Positions 24,873-34,190 of a stretch of DNA of 58,065 nucleotides are shown here, in pieces; position 1 is the stretch's first letter, and each line of letters opens with the position of its first letter. The notes below the pieces were generated by a model, which ran no database searches, was not told the DNA's origin, and worked only from the letters and a program-made list of their open reading frames with translations. The DNA comes from Smithella sp. M82. Its GTDB lineage: Bacteria; Desulfobacterota; Syntrophia; Syntrophales; Smithellaceae. The DNA lies in NCBI GenBank assembly GCA_001683985.1, contig MAEO01000028.1, positions 1 through 58,065 on the forward strand, read 5' to 3'. Position numbers and translations under genes: made by a program.

Positions 24873-25636
24873 CTACCTTGAATGGAAACGATTCTCTTCT
24901 TCTTTCTTGTGTTCCTCGATCGTTTGCTCTACACCATACACACATTCGTCTAGCGCATTTCTTAATTTTCCTGCAGGCGCTGTCGTCTTCAATTCTTCAA
25001 AACACCCTTTTTTTCTATAAATGCAGGGGGTACTTGTCCTACAGAAGAACTCCAACCACCTTCAGGATATATTTTGCTCTTTAGTAATTTAACCATTTGA
25101 TCTTCGCATTTCATTTCTGAGCTCTTCTCAATAATTTCTTTAAACGTGTTTAAGTTATTCTTATTTAACGGAAGCCTAAATAAACATTGCAAGCATCCCG
25201 GAAAATCGCTCTCGTTATAAAATTCGGCTTTGACATGGTCAAAATACAAATCCCCAGAAGGATCTCTTAAAGACATGACTTGCTCAAATATCTTAGAAAC
25301 ACTGTAGTTCGTAATACCTTCGTATTTTTTATGCCATTCAAGGACTTTCCGAATAGCAAATAAGTAACTCTCATCGGTATTTAAAAATTTGTTTATGAAT
25401 TCTATGCCATGGAAAGGAACGGCTTCATATTCTGAATATTTGTTTATTTCTTTCTCCTGCTCTAATCGGGCCTCGATAAAGCTCAAAAGATCTTTCGCCT
25501 CCGTAAAAAGTAATGCTGCTATTTCAAAATCATGATAATCCAGTTTGCTATCATTTAGAAGCGTAGAATATAAAGCATCGCGACTGATGTTTAAAAAATC
25601 ACTAATATAGTCTTTGTTTTTGTTATGTAAAATAAT
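24873..25636 (-). pseudogene. Unknown protein, start lost and frame broken at A7
   Basis: The main frame (25636 to 24989) reads SDFLNISRDALYSTLLNDSK, DLLSFIEARLEQEKEINKYS and on to FIEKKGVLKN. It has no ATG at its 5' end, only TTG or ATT codons. At GAA AAA AAG GG the coding sense continues in the -1 frame as GCFEELKTTAPAGKLRNALD, then VYGVEQTIEEHKKEEENRFH, to 24873. A AAA AAG in this phase is the classic slippery heptamer, but an A-tract indel is the simpler cause. No family is recognised. Confidence 0.5.
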
Positions 25637-25722
25637 TTATTGAAGTCGAGATTTGTTGCTTATGCGCTAAAGCGATAAATTATGAAGTCACTTTCTGCAT
25701 CGGGTCTTTATGTAGTAAATTA

Positions 25723-26556
25723 TTATTTTGTATTCTTTACCAATCCGTGAAAGGTCTTGACCCATTCCTTCCACACTCGGCCAAAATCAGGCACGTCTTG
25801 CAGCATTGGCGCCAATCGATCACGCCATGCGTTTTCGTTCCACGCCCGCAGCGTGTCCGAAGTTAAACCTGCAATATCAGGCTGCACATTCCGAACACGG
25901 CATTTCTCATCAAAAAGAGGTTTCAGTTCTTTCCAAGAAAAAGGTTCTCCTGATTTGCACAGGATATACCAGAGGTCATACAAATCTCTTGGCCGCGGCC
26001 ACTTCTTCTGCTGCTGCAATAGCGATCTCAGTTTTTCCGCAAGAATTTCTTTTGGGGAATAGGCCCTAATTCCAAATGGCGAAAGATCGGGATAGACTGG
26101 CGTAACTGAACGATCAACCGCTTTATCAAGAATGGGCTCATCAAAGGTCAGATGCACTTTCACCTGCGGCAACCCCTGCCGTCTTGCCCCGCCCCGGTTG
26201 TACTCAACGGGTATCTCAATCTGAAAATCGCCCGGCGCCGTCAGGGGATCACGCATGGACAAGCGAACACCCGATTCTTGCAAAACCCATACATTAACCG
26301 TATCGAGCAGACGAATAGATGCATCGAGGTTATCTCCGCCGGGCCTGCAACTGAAATCAATGTCCTCGGAAAACCGGTAGCCCTCATAATAACAGTGCCG
26401 CAGACACGTACCGCCTTTGAAGACCCAGCCATGCTTTTTCGCGCCTGAATGGACTAATCCCGACAGCAGCCAGAGGATGACGTAATCCTTTTCGGCCTGA
26501 TCAAAACGGAGACCTTCCTTTTCGGCTACGTGATGCAGTTGGGCCGTCGTAATCAT
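25723..26556 (-). CDS. AbiEii-type nucleotidyltransferase toxin
   Basis: A 277-residue AbiEii/AbiGii toxin of the type IV AbiE system. It has the nucleotidyltransferase motif FKGGTCLRHCYYEGYRFSED followed by IDFS (GG..LR....RfSeDiDf) near residues 60-85, and the family's SPKEILAEKLRSLLQQ and RPRDLYDLW near 180-205. Such enzymes add nucleotides to tRNA or other targets and stop growth during phage infection. Its ATG overlaps the antitoxin stop (ATGA), which fixes the start at 26556 rather than at an earlier in-frame codon. All key residues appear present. Confidence 0.88.
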   Translation of the reverse strand: MITTAQLHHVAEKEGLRFDQAEKDYVILWLLSGLVHSGAKKHGWVFKGGTCLRHCYYEGYRFSEDIDFSCRPGGDNLDASIRLLDTVNVWVLQESGVRLSMRDPLTAPGDFQIEIPVEYNRGGARRQGLPQVKVHLTFDEPILDKAVDRSVTPVYPDLSPFGIRAYSPKEILAEKLRSLLQQQKKWPRPRDLYDLWYILCKSGEPFSWKELKPLFDEKCRVRNVQPDIAGLTSDTLRAWNENAWRDRLAPMLQDVPDFGRVWKEWVKTFHGLVKNTK

Positions 26557-27359
26557 GGCTGTATCTCCGCGTTTATCAGAAGCCCCCACCTTCTATTGTA
26601 TTTACCGTGCTTCGGCATGGTCGGATCAAGGGGAGAAAAACCGGGGGCACGGGGTATCGCAGTGCGTAAAGCTTCAACATCTCCCAGTCCCAACGTCTCC
26701 ATCATGAACCCCAGACGTTTGCCAACAGCGGAGTTGCCGATTTTGACGGCGTATTTTCTCAACTTCTTCTCGTCCAGCCCTTTCCATGAACCGGTCAATG
26801 CCTTGGCGATTTCATTCACGCCGCCTACGTACTGCGGAAGATCCAGCCCGTCGATGATTGTCTTCTCCCGGTCAGTGACGCTGAAGTGATTCTCGTCTAT
26901 CCAGTCCTTCACGATACCGAAAAACTTTTCCGGTCTCAGCGACACGATCTTGTAGGTCACGCCCAGCACATCGCCCGGTTGCCGGCGCAGCGGATGATCA
27001 GTGGCGACAAAGACCGTACGGGGAAGCTGTTCTGTCATGCCGTGATGGTTGAGCGCAGACCAGTACGAAATTACTGCCGGAGACACGAGTTCCATGGCAA
27101 TCACAAACTCATGCAACTGTGGCGAACGGTCTTCGCCTGAAGAAAGTGGAACAACAGCAAACCGCCCCCTGCGGATACGTCGTATCCAGCCCTTGCTTTG
27201 AAGCCTCTCCAGAAACTGAGGCGTCGGGTCATCTTTTGTGTGCCCCAATATCTCTCGCGCAAAGGCAAGTGTAAAAGTCGGGTGCGTTCCTGCCTTGGCA
27301 AGAAACACGGCCTCCCTCTTCCCCAACTGACCTTTTGTTATATTTTGAACGTCATTCAT
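26553..27359 (-). CDS. AbiEi-type antitoxin
   Basis: A 268-residue protein with the AbiEi antitoxin layout: an N-terminal winged helix (residues 25-75, RLQSKGWIRRIRRGRFAVVP) and a C-terminal domain with SYWSALNHHG, VFVATDHPLRR and DREKTIIDGLDLP. In the AbiE system it blocks toxin action and represses the operon by binding inverted repeats. It is the first gene of the pair and is translationally coupled to the toxin. Confidence 0.88.
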   Translation of the reverse strand: MNDVQNITKGQLGKREAVFLAKAGTHPTFTLAFAREILGHTKDDPTPQFLERLQSKGWIRRIRRGRFAVVPLSSGEDRSPQLHEFVIAMELVSPAVISYWSALNHHGMTEQLPRTVFVATDHPLRRQPGDVLGVTYKIVSLRPEKFFGIVKDWIDENHFSVTDREKTIIDGLDLPQYVGGVNEIAKALTGSWKGLDEKKLRKYAVKIGNSAVGKRLGFMMETLGLGDVEALRTAIPRAPGFSPLDPTMPKHGKYNRRWGLLINAEIQP

Positions 27360-27386
27360 AGTCTATACAGCCTATCTATGTCACGT

Positions 27387-27417
27387 ATAGTATAACATCT
27401 TGTAGATAAGTCAAGAT
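27387..27417 (-). promoter_or_regulatory. Promoter and operator of the AbiE operon
   Basis: On the minus strand TTGACT (27414-27409), 16 nt, TACTAT (27392-27387) form a good promoter 27 nt before the AbiEi start. The arms ATCTTG and CAAGAT (plus-strand 27397-27402 and 27412-27417) overlap the -35, a fitting place for AbiEi repression. Confidence 0.6.
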
Positions 27418-27512
27418 ATTTTCTGTGAGAATTAATGGTAAAATACCTTCCCTGCTATAAAGAAAAACAAACAAAACAGGGGCGGGACAATAAACGGGAT
27501 AGGCGTGAAATG

Positions 27513-27645
27513 GCTGTATATTTGTGATTAGCTGAATAGGTGTGTTGCTTATGCAGCGGCAAGCGACGTGCTGCAAGCCCCGGAGCGACAGCGGAATAAG
27601 CGGCACACTTTTTCAGCGGATAAAATCACAAATTATGAATACAGC
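27513..27645. repeat. 133-bp palindromic element (MITE-like)
   Basis: The two ends are imperfect inverted copies: GCTGTATATTTGTGATTAGC at the left matches GCTGTAT...ATTTGTGATT...GCTGAA read back from the right. Inside, GTGTGTTGCTTAT pairs with ATAAGCGGCACAC, and the centre is GC-rich (GCAGCGGCAAGCGACG). The arms differ by small indels. It carries no ORF. Its right edge falls exactly where homology to the neighbouring AlbA_2 gene copy ends, suggesting that it inserted or mediated the break. Confidence 0.65.
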
Positions 27646-27761
27646 TTATGAACCTCTCCCCAGCCATGCTTATTAAGCATAGCGACGATGGAGATTACCG
27701 CTTCCTTAAGCTCCGCAGTGGATTTTTTAAACTCTGTTGTTTCCGATTCTTTATGAACCAT
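27646..27761 (-). pseudogene. Truncated second copy of the AlbA_2 gene start
   Basis: ATG 27761 opens MVHKESETTEFKKSTAELKE, then AVISIVAMLNKHGWGEV, almost the same as the first 37 residues of the AlbA_2 protein encoded at 27960-29354. Homology stops at about 27646, at the palindromic element. It shows that two related genes once lay in tandem. Confidence 0.75.
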
Positions 27762-27959
27762 TTAATACTTCTTCTTTTCCGGAAGGCTCTTGCGGATCTC
27801 CCGCCTTAAAACCGAGAAAGAACGTCGAAACGAGATTGAACACCTACTACCAAAGGCTTAACCCTCTTTGCCCCCTTGACGCCCCTTTCTTGCCTCTTTC
27901 GCCCCATTATTATACCAAACCCTGTTGTCCGATAAATATCCCCTTAGGCTAATCGCTCA

Positions 27960-29354
27960 CTATTTCTTCTTCTGTTTCTTTAAATATGCCGCGCCCTGCC
28001 TAGTCAAACGATATTTCTGTAGACGGCTATTGGGCTTGTCCGGGATAGTAAATTCAACCAACGATTCTGATATAAGCTTCTTCAAGACGATCTTAAGCTG
28101 GCCGGATACTCGTTTTTGGCCTAATTGCTTGGATATAAAAGAAACAGATAGCGCATCAGCCTTTAACAAGCCCAGAATGCGATCTTCCAGCGACTGGTAC
28201 TGGACTAGTACTGGACTGGCACTGGACTCAGGCTGCCCTCTTTTAGCCCGTTTTCTCCAGATTCTTAAAATGAAAAACCCTGCATCTATCTTAAACTCAG
28301 GTTTACGTATACCGGCTTTTTGGCATCTATTAACCATATCAACTGTCCCGCTACCGGCCTTCTCAATGTATTTGGCTAAAAATAACGGCTCGGCAATCAG
28401 CGGATTACGCAGAATCAACTTTTCATGGCCGGTAAAGAAATCTTCGGGATTGACTTCTTTAGGAAAAAGCCCGGGGTTGTAAATTTCAATACGATCCTTG
28501 AATATTGCCACCTCGTTGCCTTTTGGATTTAAATAATCGCGGTGGCATAAAGAATTGCCTACCGCTTCCGAAATTGCCCGTACCGGAATCTCCGGGATCT
28601 CTTTTCGGCGGCTTTCGCTTAAATCAGCACGTCATTTGATATTCCCATTAACATAGACCTCAACTTGCTGGCGCAAGCTAAAGAGGTTACCCTTAAACGA
28701 CTTGATATCCAAAAACGTTAACTTGTCCGTCCCGGCAAAGATTGCGGCTTGAACTTCCACAGAATTGTCATCACAGAATAAAACCTCAGCCGCCCGTAAT
28801 AAATGGTTTCCTTCCAGCAAGTGCAGTTTATGCAATGTCGTTTTCACGTTAACAAACTCAAAATCAACGCGTTTGGCTGTCTTTGCCTTACGCATAAATT
28901 CCCTAACTGCTTCTTCGTTTACATCAGCAAGCGTCTTTTCAGATACTTCTTTATCCCAGATGAATTTCCTCTTTTCCAATATCCGTTCTTCAATCTCCTG
29001 CGGACTCATAACTTTGTTGGATTCTCCAACGCGCAGATATGCCCGGCCATACGCAAAGTAAGGCCCCTTATTTCCCTTAGCCTCTACGACAACGCAGTCT
29101 TTTCCTTCAATCTTACGCGCCTCTACTTTAGGATAAACCTTCGGCCCCGTATTATCCACGACCGCCTGCGTCACTTCTTTAATTGTCATCCGGCCAATGG
29201 TCATCCCTAAAACTTTACCGTCGCGATCATTAATACCGGAATATACTTCTCCCTGGCCGTGCTTATTAAGCATGGCGACAACGGAAATAACCGCTTCCTT
29301 AAGCTCCGCAGTGGATTTCTTGAATTCGATTGTTTCCGATTCCTTATGCACCAT
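27960..29354 (-). pseudogene. AlbA_2 / GHKL ATP-binding protein with one in-frame TGA
   Basis: Two same-frame pieces make one protein of about 464 codons. The first (29354-28635) has the Schlafen-like AlbA_2 domain: ESETIEFKKSTAELKEAVIS, then YLRVGESNKVMS. The second (after the stop) has the GHKL-like ATP-binding part: IPVRAISEAVGNSLCHRDY, FKDRIEIYNPGLFP, EKAGSGTVDMV, and a C-terminal winged helix. A single TGA at 28634-28632, after VNGNIK, separates them; related proteins often have Trp here (NIRWRADL), so TGG to TGA would explain it. The family is usually annotated as a transcriptional regulator or defence-linked ATPase. ATG 29354 has GAGG upstream. Confidence 0.75.
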
Positions 29355-29381
29355 CAAATCCCTCTTCTTTCAATTAATCCC

Positions 29382-29406
29382 AGCCACTTTTTTCCGAAAA
29401 GTGGCT
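29382..29406 (-). terminator. Hairpin after the receiver gene
   Basis: AGCCACTTTT and AAAAGTGGCT form a 10-bp stem around a short loop between the receiver-like gene stop (29429) and the AlbA_2 gene start. It lacks a proper T-run on the minus strand, so it may only attenuate transcription. Confidence 0.45.
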
Positions 29407-29428
29407 CAAATGAATTTGGGCTTCCCCA

Positions 29429-30790
29429 TTAAAATTCACTCTTCCCCGGTCTTGAAATATGAGATGCAAACCAATGTTGTATATCCACAAGGAATTCTTT
29501 CCTTGCACGAAAAACCGGAGCAATATTTTTGAAAACAGAGAAATCCAGAGTTAACAGATAATGTGAGTTAAATGCCAGACAATAATTTTTATTTCTCAAA
29601 TTCACCAGAACAGGGCTTGAAATAAACAGGGTTTTTGTTTTTTGGGGTGATTTCAACTGGTTTTCGTGTTCTTGGGGCCATAATACACCGTATATTAATT
29701 TGGCGCATTTCCATTTATTCTGCACGAAATCACATTCTGGCGTTACTTCGATAAGAACCGGAACCAGTTCTTTCAGGAGCTCCTTATTCCTGCCATAAGT
29801 GTTCAGGTCCCCATTAAAAAATGCCCCGGCTATTGTATTCTTGGTGAATTTTGCCTTATTAACATAACACGCCTTCTGTTTACATTTAAGATTTTTATAG
29901 ATATCAGAAAGCAGATACACATTGCCGGGCTGTAAGTTTTTCTCCAGCTCAAGACAGTTAAGCAGAAAAGCTGTATTTAACAATGCTCTTTCTTCTGTAG
30001 TATGACTCCTGGATGCGTGGTTATATATTTTTGAAATGAGATTCGTGAACTTCTCTGAATCAGTCCACACCCGCCTCTCAAGACAATCATGAAAAGGATA
30101 AGTGAGCGCAATCTGGGCGGCTATCAAAGTTCTTCTGTTTTTCCCAATATTCTTTTTGCCCATTGTCATTTCGGCAATTTTACAAAAATGCTTTTCAAGT
30201 TCTGCATTCCATTTGGAGGAGTAATCATCAAAGGATTCATCCTGAGTAATTGCCGGTCTTGATATTTCTGTCAAAAGCTTAACCACATCTCTCAGCGCCG
30301 TACGGGCATTGCTTTCCCAGTGGAAAAGAACCTCCAGAATGTTTTTATCATTAAAAACCTCTTTCAGGCGTTTACGGATTAACCGCAGGTTATTCACGCA
30401 TTTATTCTTTTCAAGATCAATTATAATTACGGGCTTGGGAAAATCCTTATCGTTCATGATTGCCTTTTTAAAGGCGCCAAACAAATCATCTTGTGGCTGA
30501 TTGTGCTTTGTCCATGCAAAGATAACATAGGGGCCATTATCCCTAGCAACAATACCTTTGACCACGCCCATTAAAGCGGAAATTTTGTTCTTGTCTGATT
30601 GTCCATCTGTGCCAAGTACAAAATCCAAAAAAAGAAGCCTGACGCCGACAATAGGTTTTTCCGGCAGATCCCTTAGGTTTCCCCTGTAATAACACAACCC
30701 CACACCCTGCTTATTCAAAAGGTTTAATAGCGGCTCTACCTCGTCTTTTACATCATCAATAACCACAACTTCGGTTGTCCTGTTAATCAT
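29429..30790 (-). CDS. Receiver-like response protein of the Dcm/Vsr operon
   Basis: A 453-residue protein. Residues 5-105 look like a two-component receiver domain: VVVIDD (acidic pair Asp12/Asp13), LLFLDFVLG with a candidate phospho-acceptor Asp56, and FAWTKHN with the switch Thr94 beside a Lys. The remaining 340 residues match no output domain that I know; they are soluble and mixed helix and strand. Its ATG overlaps the stop of the kinase-like gene (ATGA), so the two are made together. It is probably the phosphorelay partner or effector of that protein. Confidence 0.7.
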   Translation of the reverse strand: MINRTTEVVVIDDVKDEVEPLLNLLNKQGVGLCYYRGNLRDLPEKPIVGVRLLFLDFVLGTDGQSDKNKISALMGVVKGIVARDNGPYVIFAWTKHNQPQDDLFGAFKKAIMNDKDFPKPVIIIDLEKNKCVNNLRLIRKRLKEVFNDKNILEVLFHWESNARTALRDVVKLLTEISRPAITQDESFDDYSSKWNAELEKHFCKIAEMTMGKKNIGKNRRTLIAAQIALTYPFHDCLERRVWTDSEKFTNLISKIYNHASRSHTTEERALLNTAFLLNCLELEKNLQPGNVYLLSDIYKNLKCKQKACYVNKAKFTKNTIAGAFFNGDLNTYGRNKELLKELVPVLIEVTPECDFVQNKWKCAKLIYGVLWPQEHENQLKSPQKTKTLFISSPVLVNLRNKNYCLAFNSHYLLTLDFSVFKNIAPVFRARKEFLVDIQHWFASHISRPGKSEF

Positions 30791-32871
30791 TTCTTCTCTC
30801 CCTGAAATACCAAAGCGAGAACCGCCCCATCAATCTCCCTTGGCAATTTTACTTCGCCTTTTTCAATGATTTTCAGAAAGCCCTTATGCGTCTTCATAAT
30901 TTCATCAGTAATATGCAGTCCAAGCCCCATCCCGTCCGGTTTTCTTGTAAAAAACGGCTGTGTAATATCCTCGAGGGAATCAATTATGCCGGAGCCATTA
31001 TCTGCTATCACAATGGCAGGTCCCTCTGAAAGTTCTCTGGAAGGAGTTATATACAGTATTTTTTGTGCCGGATTTTTATTAGCCAGCCAGTACAGGGAAT
31101 TGTCAATTATATTCATTATTGCGCCAAGGATGAGCCGTTTTGAACACTTGACAACAAAATCATTCTGACTGTTGCATCCATCAATAACCCTGACCTTGTG
31201 CACATCCAGCCTGTAGTTGACATTGAAAAGTGCCTGCCTTATAAGATCGCCTGCCTTAAGCTTTGCCGTGCCGCCCTTCCTGACAAGAACTGCATATCCC
31301 TCTACAAGTTCCGCCAGACGCTTTGTAAGGCTTTTCACCTTATCGGGGGCTTTCTTTTTCTCGATCGTCAGCATAAGTTCTTTTATTATCTTTTCCATTT
31401 CGTGAATCACTATTGAAAGACTCAGTCCTGCTCCGGCAGACGTAAGTAATTTTTCACGGACATCAATATAATCATTTTCAATTCTATCCAGATACCCACC
31501 GAGCTCCTTTGCGAGTCCGTGTTTTTCTATCTTTCCCCGCAGGTCAGCTATAGCATCAACAACCGGCTCCTTATAACTTGTTTTGGCATATGCTATGCGC
31601 AGGCGTTTTTTATCCTTGTTTCGCTCTGCCTCTATGTGTGTAAGCGCGCATAAAATGGCCTTTCTGAATTCCTGGACTGCCTTGCTTTCCACAAAACCTT
31701 CACGGTTGGTCTTCTCAACAAGATCCGTGCTTTCATCTCTGCTCAATGAGACTGCGCCTATCATAATATTATTGCTGATTCTCTGCGTCGGAACGTTGAC
31801 CCTCCGGACACCAAGATCGAGCCAGTCATTCCCCGGCTCCCCGTAATCATAGACCCTGACACCATCGCGATAAACCCTTAAACCACCGTTAAATTTAAGA
31901 AACTCCTTCAGCCCCTTTTTGTCATTTATGCCAAGGGCCAGAAGATTGGTATCCAGATCGTAAATATATAAATCTATCTGTATCTTGCCAATCTTGTATT
32001 TCCCGAGGTTAATCTGTTCCTTATTTTCATCTGTTAATTTAATTTTTCCGCCTTCCTGCCCGGGCATTCTGACTTTTCTTCCTGTAACCCTCGTCATCGT
32101 TTTCCATGGAACAAATTCGTAGACATAAGACAACTCATCATTTTCGATCCTGCAGGCAGCCCTGAACAATTTTGATTCTATTGCCTCCTTCCAGCCCATA
32201 AGACCTTCTATCCAATCATCCTTGTCTTTGTCTTCAAGACTAAAGACTGTTCTGAAGGAATCGGGGGAATTGAACGGAGAACATATGGAATTCATGGCAC
32301 GATAAATATTTCTTACCATGCCCCTCGTCCAAGGATTCCATAATCCGGTTATTTTTATATAAGTTCCTGTATTCCTGCCGGTAAACATCTCAGGCGTACG
32401 TTCTCTGACCGTCACCGGAACGTCCTCAAGATATTTCTTCTCCTCAAAGCTGCTCCAGTCAATCTCAACAACTATTTCCTGCTGTTTTTCGCTTCTGGTT
32501 ATCAAAAGGATTTTTTTTCCGAGTTTATGTGCGCCGAATCTGCCAATACCCTTTTGCCCCATGGGTGTTCGGTGAAATCTGGGGGTCTTCTGTCCTTTCT
32601 GCACCTGTTCCCTGCGGTAATCAGTGCCCGGCTCCAGCCACACCTCTTTTATGGTGTCCCAGTCCATTCCGCATCCATCGTCAGATATAACAATTTCACC
32701 TTTATCAGTCTTATCGATATCTTTCAGCGCCACAGTAACTGTCGTTGCATCAGCGTCGTATGAATTTTTTACAAGCTCAAATAGAGCTATGCCCTCTTCT
32801 TTTATGAGCTCGTTTCCCAGCTCAAGCAGCAATCTCGCTCTTGGTTTAAAAGGAGCTGATATCTTTCTCAC
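30787..32871 (-). CDS. Double GHKL ATPase (MORC/Hsp90-like plus histidine-kinase-like)
   Basis: A 694-residue protein with two GHKL ATP-binding domains. The first (1-210) is MORC/Hsp90-like: FELVKNSYDADA (Asn36), SDDGCGM (64-69), GQKGIGRFG (105-113). A helical part follows with SIVIHEMEKIIKEL, where His490 sits as the phospho-acceptor would in a histidine kinase. The second (about 540-690) has MNIIDNSLYW, ADNGSGI, QPFFTRKP and GMGLGLHI, the N, G1, F and G2 boxes of a kinase. Start GTG 32871 overlaps the Dcm stop (GTGA). MORC-like ATPases with Dcm and Vsr are known in restriction-type operons (Iyer, Aravind). It may sense DNA state and signal to the receiver protein. Confidence 0.8.
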   Translation of the reverse strand: MRKISAPFKPRARLLLELGNELIKEEGIALFELVKNSYDADATTVTVALKDIDKTDKGEIVISDDGCGMDWDTIKEVWLEPGTDYRREQVQKGQKTPRFHRTPMGQKGIGRFGAHKLGKKILLITRSEKQQEIVVEIDWSSFEEKKYLEDVPVTVRERTPEMFTGRNTGTYIKITGLWNPWTRGMVRNIYRAMNSICSPFNSPDSFRTVFSLEDKDKDDWIEGLMGWKEAIESKLFRAACRIENDELSYVYEFVPWKTMTRVTGRKVRMPGQEGGKIKLTDENKEQINLGKYKIGKIQIDLYIYDLDTNLLALGINDKKGLKEFLKFNGGLRVYRDGVRVYDYGEPGNDWLDLGVRRVNVPTQRISNNIMIGAVSLSRDESTDLVEKTNREGFVESKAVQEFRKAILCALTHIEAERNKDKKRLRIAYAKTSYKEPVVDAIADLRGKIEKHGLAKELGGYLDRIENDYIDVREKLLTSAGAGLSLSIVIHEMEKIIKELMLTIEKKKAPDKVKSLTKRLAELVEGYAVLVRKGGTAKLKAGDLIRQALFNVNYRLDVHKVRVIDGCNSQNDFVVKCSKRLILGAIMNIIDNSLYWLANKNPAQKILYITPSRELSEGPAIVIADNGSGIIDSLEDITQPFFTRKPDGMGLGLHITDEIMKTHKGFLKIIEKGEVKLPREIDGAVLALVFQGEKK

Positions 32872-34190
32872 TTTATGCCTCCGAATATTTTATATACGGC
32901 TATACCTATATGATGTGCCATCAGCGGCGGAACAGCATTGCCGATTTGTCTGTATTTCCTGCTAAAAGGACCCTTAAATATAAAGTCATCAGGGAAGGAC
33001 TGTATTCTTGCCGCCTCCCTGGGGGTAAAAGTTCTTCGCTGAACGGGATGAATAAATCTGTTCCCGTCTTTTTCGAGGTGAGCAAAAACAGTGGTGCATG
33101 GCGCATCCCATCGCTGCTTTCGGTATTTGTCCTCAAATGTTTCCATATTATACTTAATCAGTTTTTTGGCCAGCTTTGGTTTTCTTGTAATAAACTCTTT
33201 GGCGGTTTCGCCCTCTTTCATGCTCCCAAAAAGCTGCAGATCGGTCATCTGCTGACTTCGGGCAATATGATCATCGATATACGGATAACCGTTAGACCTG
33301 ACAAAACTGAAAAATTTAACCCCCGATTCCGAAATCTTATTAAGGTGCTGTTCAAAAGTTTCCCTGGAAAAAGGCAGTTTTTCTGCACCATAATTAATCT
33401 CTTTGTTTTTCTCCCGTTGCCTTCTGGTTTCAGTGTCAGACAATCCCGTCCATGTTACACGGGCACACACGGAAGGCAGATCCCCGATCGCCTCCCCTAT
33501 GGTAACATAAGGCATCAGACCGTCTGAGGTCTTTTTTTCCGAATCAGGGCCATAATGTGTCGCTCTGATTTGCGGAACAGCCATTTTCCTCCAGCTTTTA
33601 TTTATTCCTATAATAATTACTCGCTCACGCATCTGAGGCACCCCGAATTCCACCGCGTTAAGCACCATATATTTTTGTCCGGTTGTTTCATTATCAAAAC
33701 AATATCCAAGTCTTTCAAAGTCAGCCAGCAATTTATCAATAATTTTCTCACCGCGGAAATCTTTTTTAGAAAGGATTCCCCTGACGTTTTCTATCAGGAC
33801 CACTTTGGGCTCTACCTGTCTGACTATCCGTCTGAATTCCTTGTAGAGATCGTCACGCTTATCCTGTCGGAACCTGTCATCATTTTTGCCATAACCGGAG
33901 CGGGGACCGATGAGCGAAAAACTCTGGCAGGGAATACCACCGGCAACAATATCAACCTTTCCCCTGCAGTCACTGACAACTTTCTTATAAATTTTGGTAT
34001 TGGAAAGATCCCCTTCTATGACTCTGTCTTTTCCAAAATTACTGCGCAGGGTATCGCAGGCATATTTATCAATCTCAACCGCCCTGTATAGTTCAAAAAC
34101 CGGCCTGCCGGAATTATCCTTCACAGACTCAAGCCCCAAGGCCAAACCCCCGGCACCTGCAAATAAATCAAGCACCTTTATAGTCATCAT
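32868..34190 (-). CDS. dcm: DNA (cytosine-5-)-methyltransferase
   Basis: A 440-residue C5 methyltransferase. It has motif I DLFAGAGGLALGL, motif IV with nucleophile Cys88 in GGIPCQSFS, motif VI ENVRGI, motif VIII-like segments, and the C-terminal motifs around RRTFTPREAARIQSFPDDF and QIGNAVPPLMA. All catalytic parts are present. It would methylate a cytosine in a short DNA site. Its start overlaps the Vsr stop (ATGA). Vsr repairs T:G mismatches that arise when 5-methylcytosine deaminates, so the pair belongs together. Confidence 0.95.
   Translation of the reverse strand: MMTIKVLDLFAGAGGLALGLESVKDNSGRPVFELYRAVEIDKYACDTLRSNFGKDRVIEGDLSNTKIYKKVVSDCRGKVDIVAGGIPCQSFSLIGPRSGYGKNDDRFRQDKRDDLYKEFRRIVRQVEPKVVLIENVRGILSKKDFRGEKIIDKLLADFERLGYCFDNETTGQKYMVLNAVEFGVPQMRERVIIIGINKSWRKMAVPQIRATHYGPDSEKKTSDGLMPYVTIGEAIGDLPSVCARVTWTGLSDTETRRQREKNKEINYGAEKLPFSRETFEQHLNKISESGVKFFSFVRSNGYPYIDDHIARSQQMTDLQLFGSMKEGETAKEFITRKPKLAKKLIKYNMETFEDKYRKQRWDAPCTTVFAHLEKDGNRFIHPVQRRTFTPREAARIQSFPDDFIFKGPFSRKYRQIGNAVPPLMAHHIGIAVYKIFGGIK

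Noticed and set aside
28632..28634. TGA as selenocysteine or reassigned Trp codon in the AlbA_2 gene
   Set aside because: No hairpin typical of a bacterial SECIS directly follows, and TGA ends many normal genes in the window.
32910..33527. Plus-strand ORF of 205 codons opposite dcm
   Set aside because: It is a shadow of the methyltransferase gene, whose catalytic motifs are clear on the minus strand.
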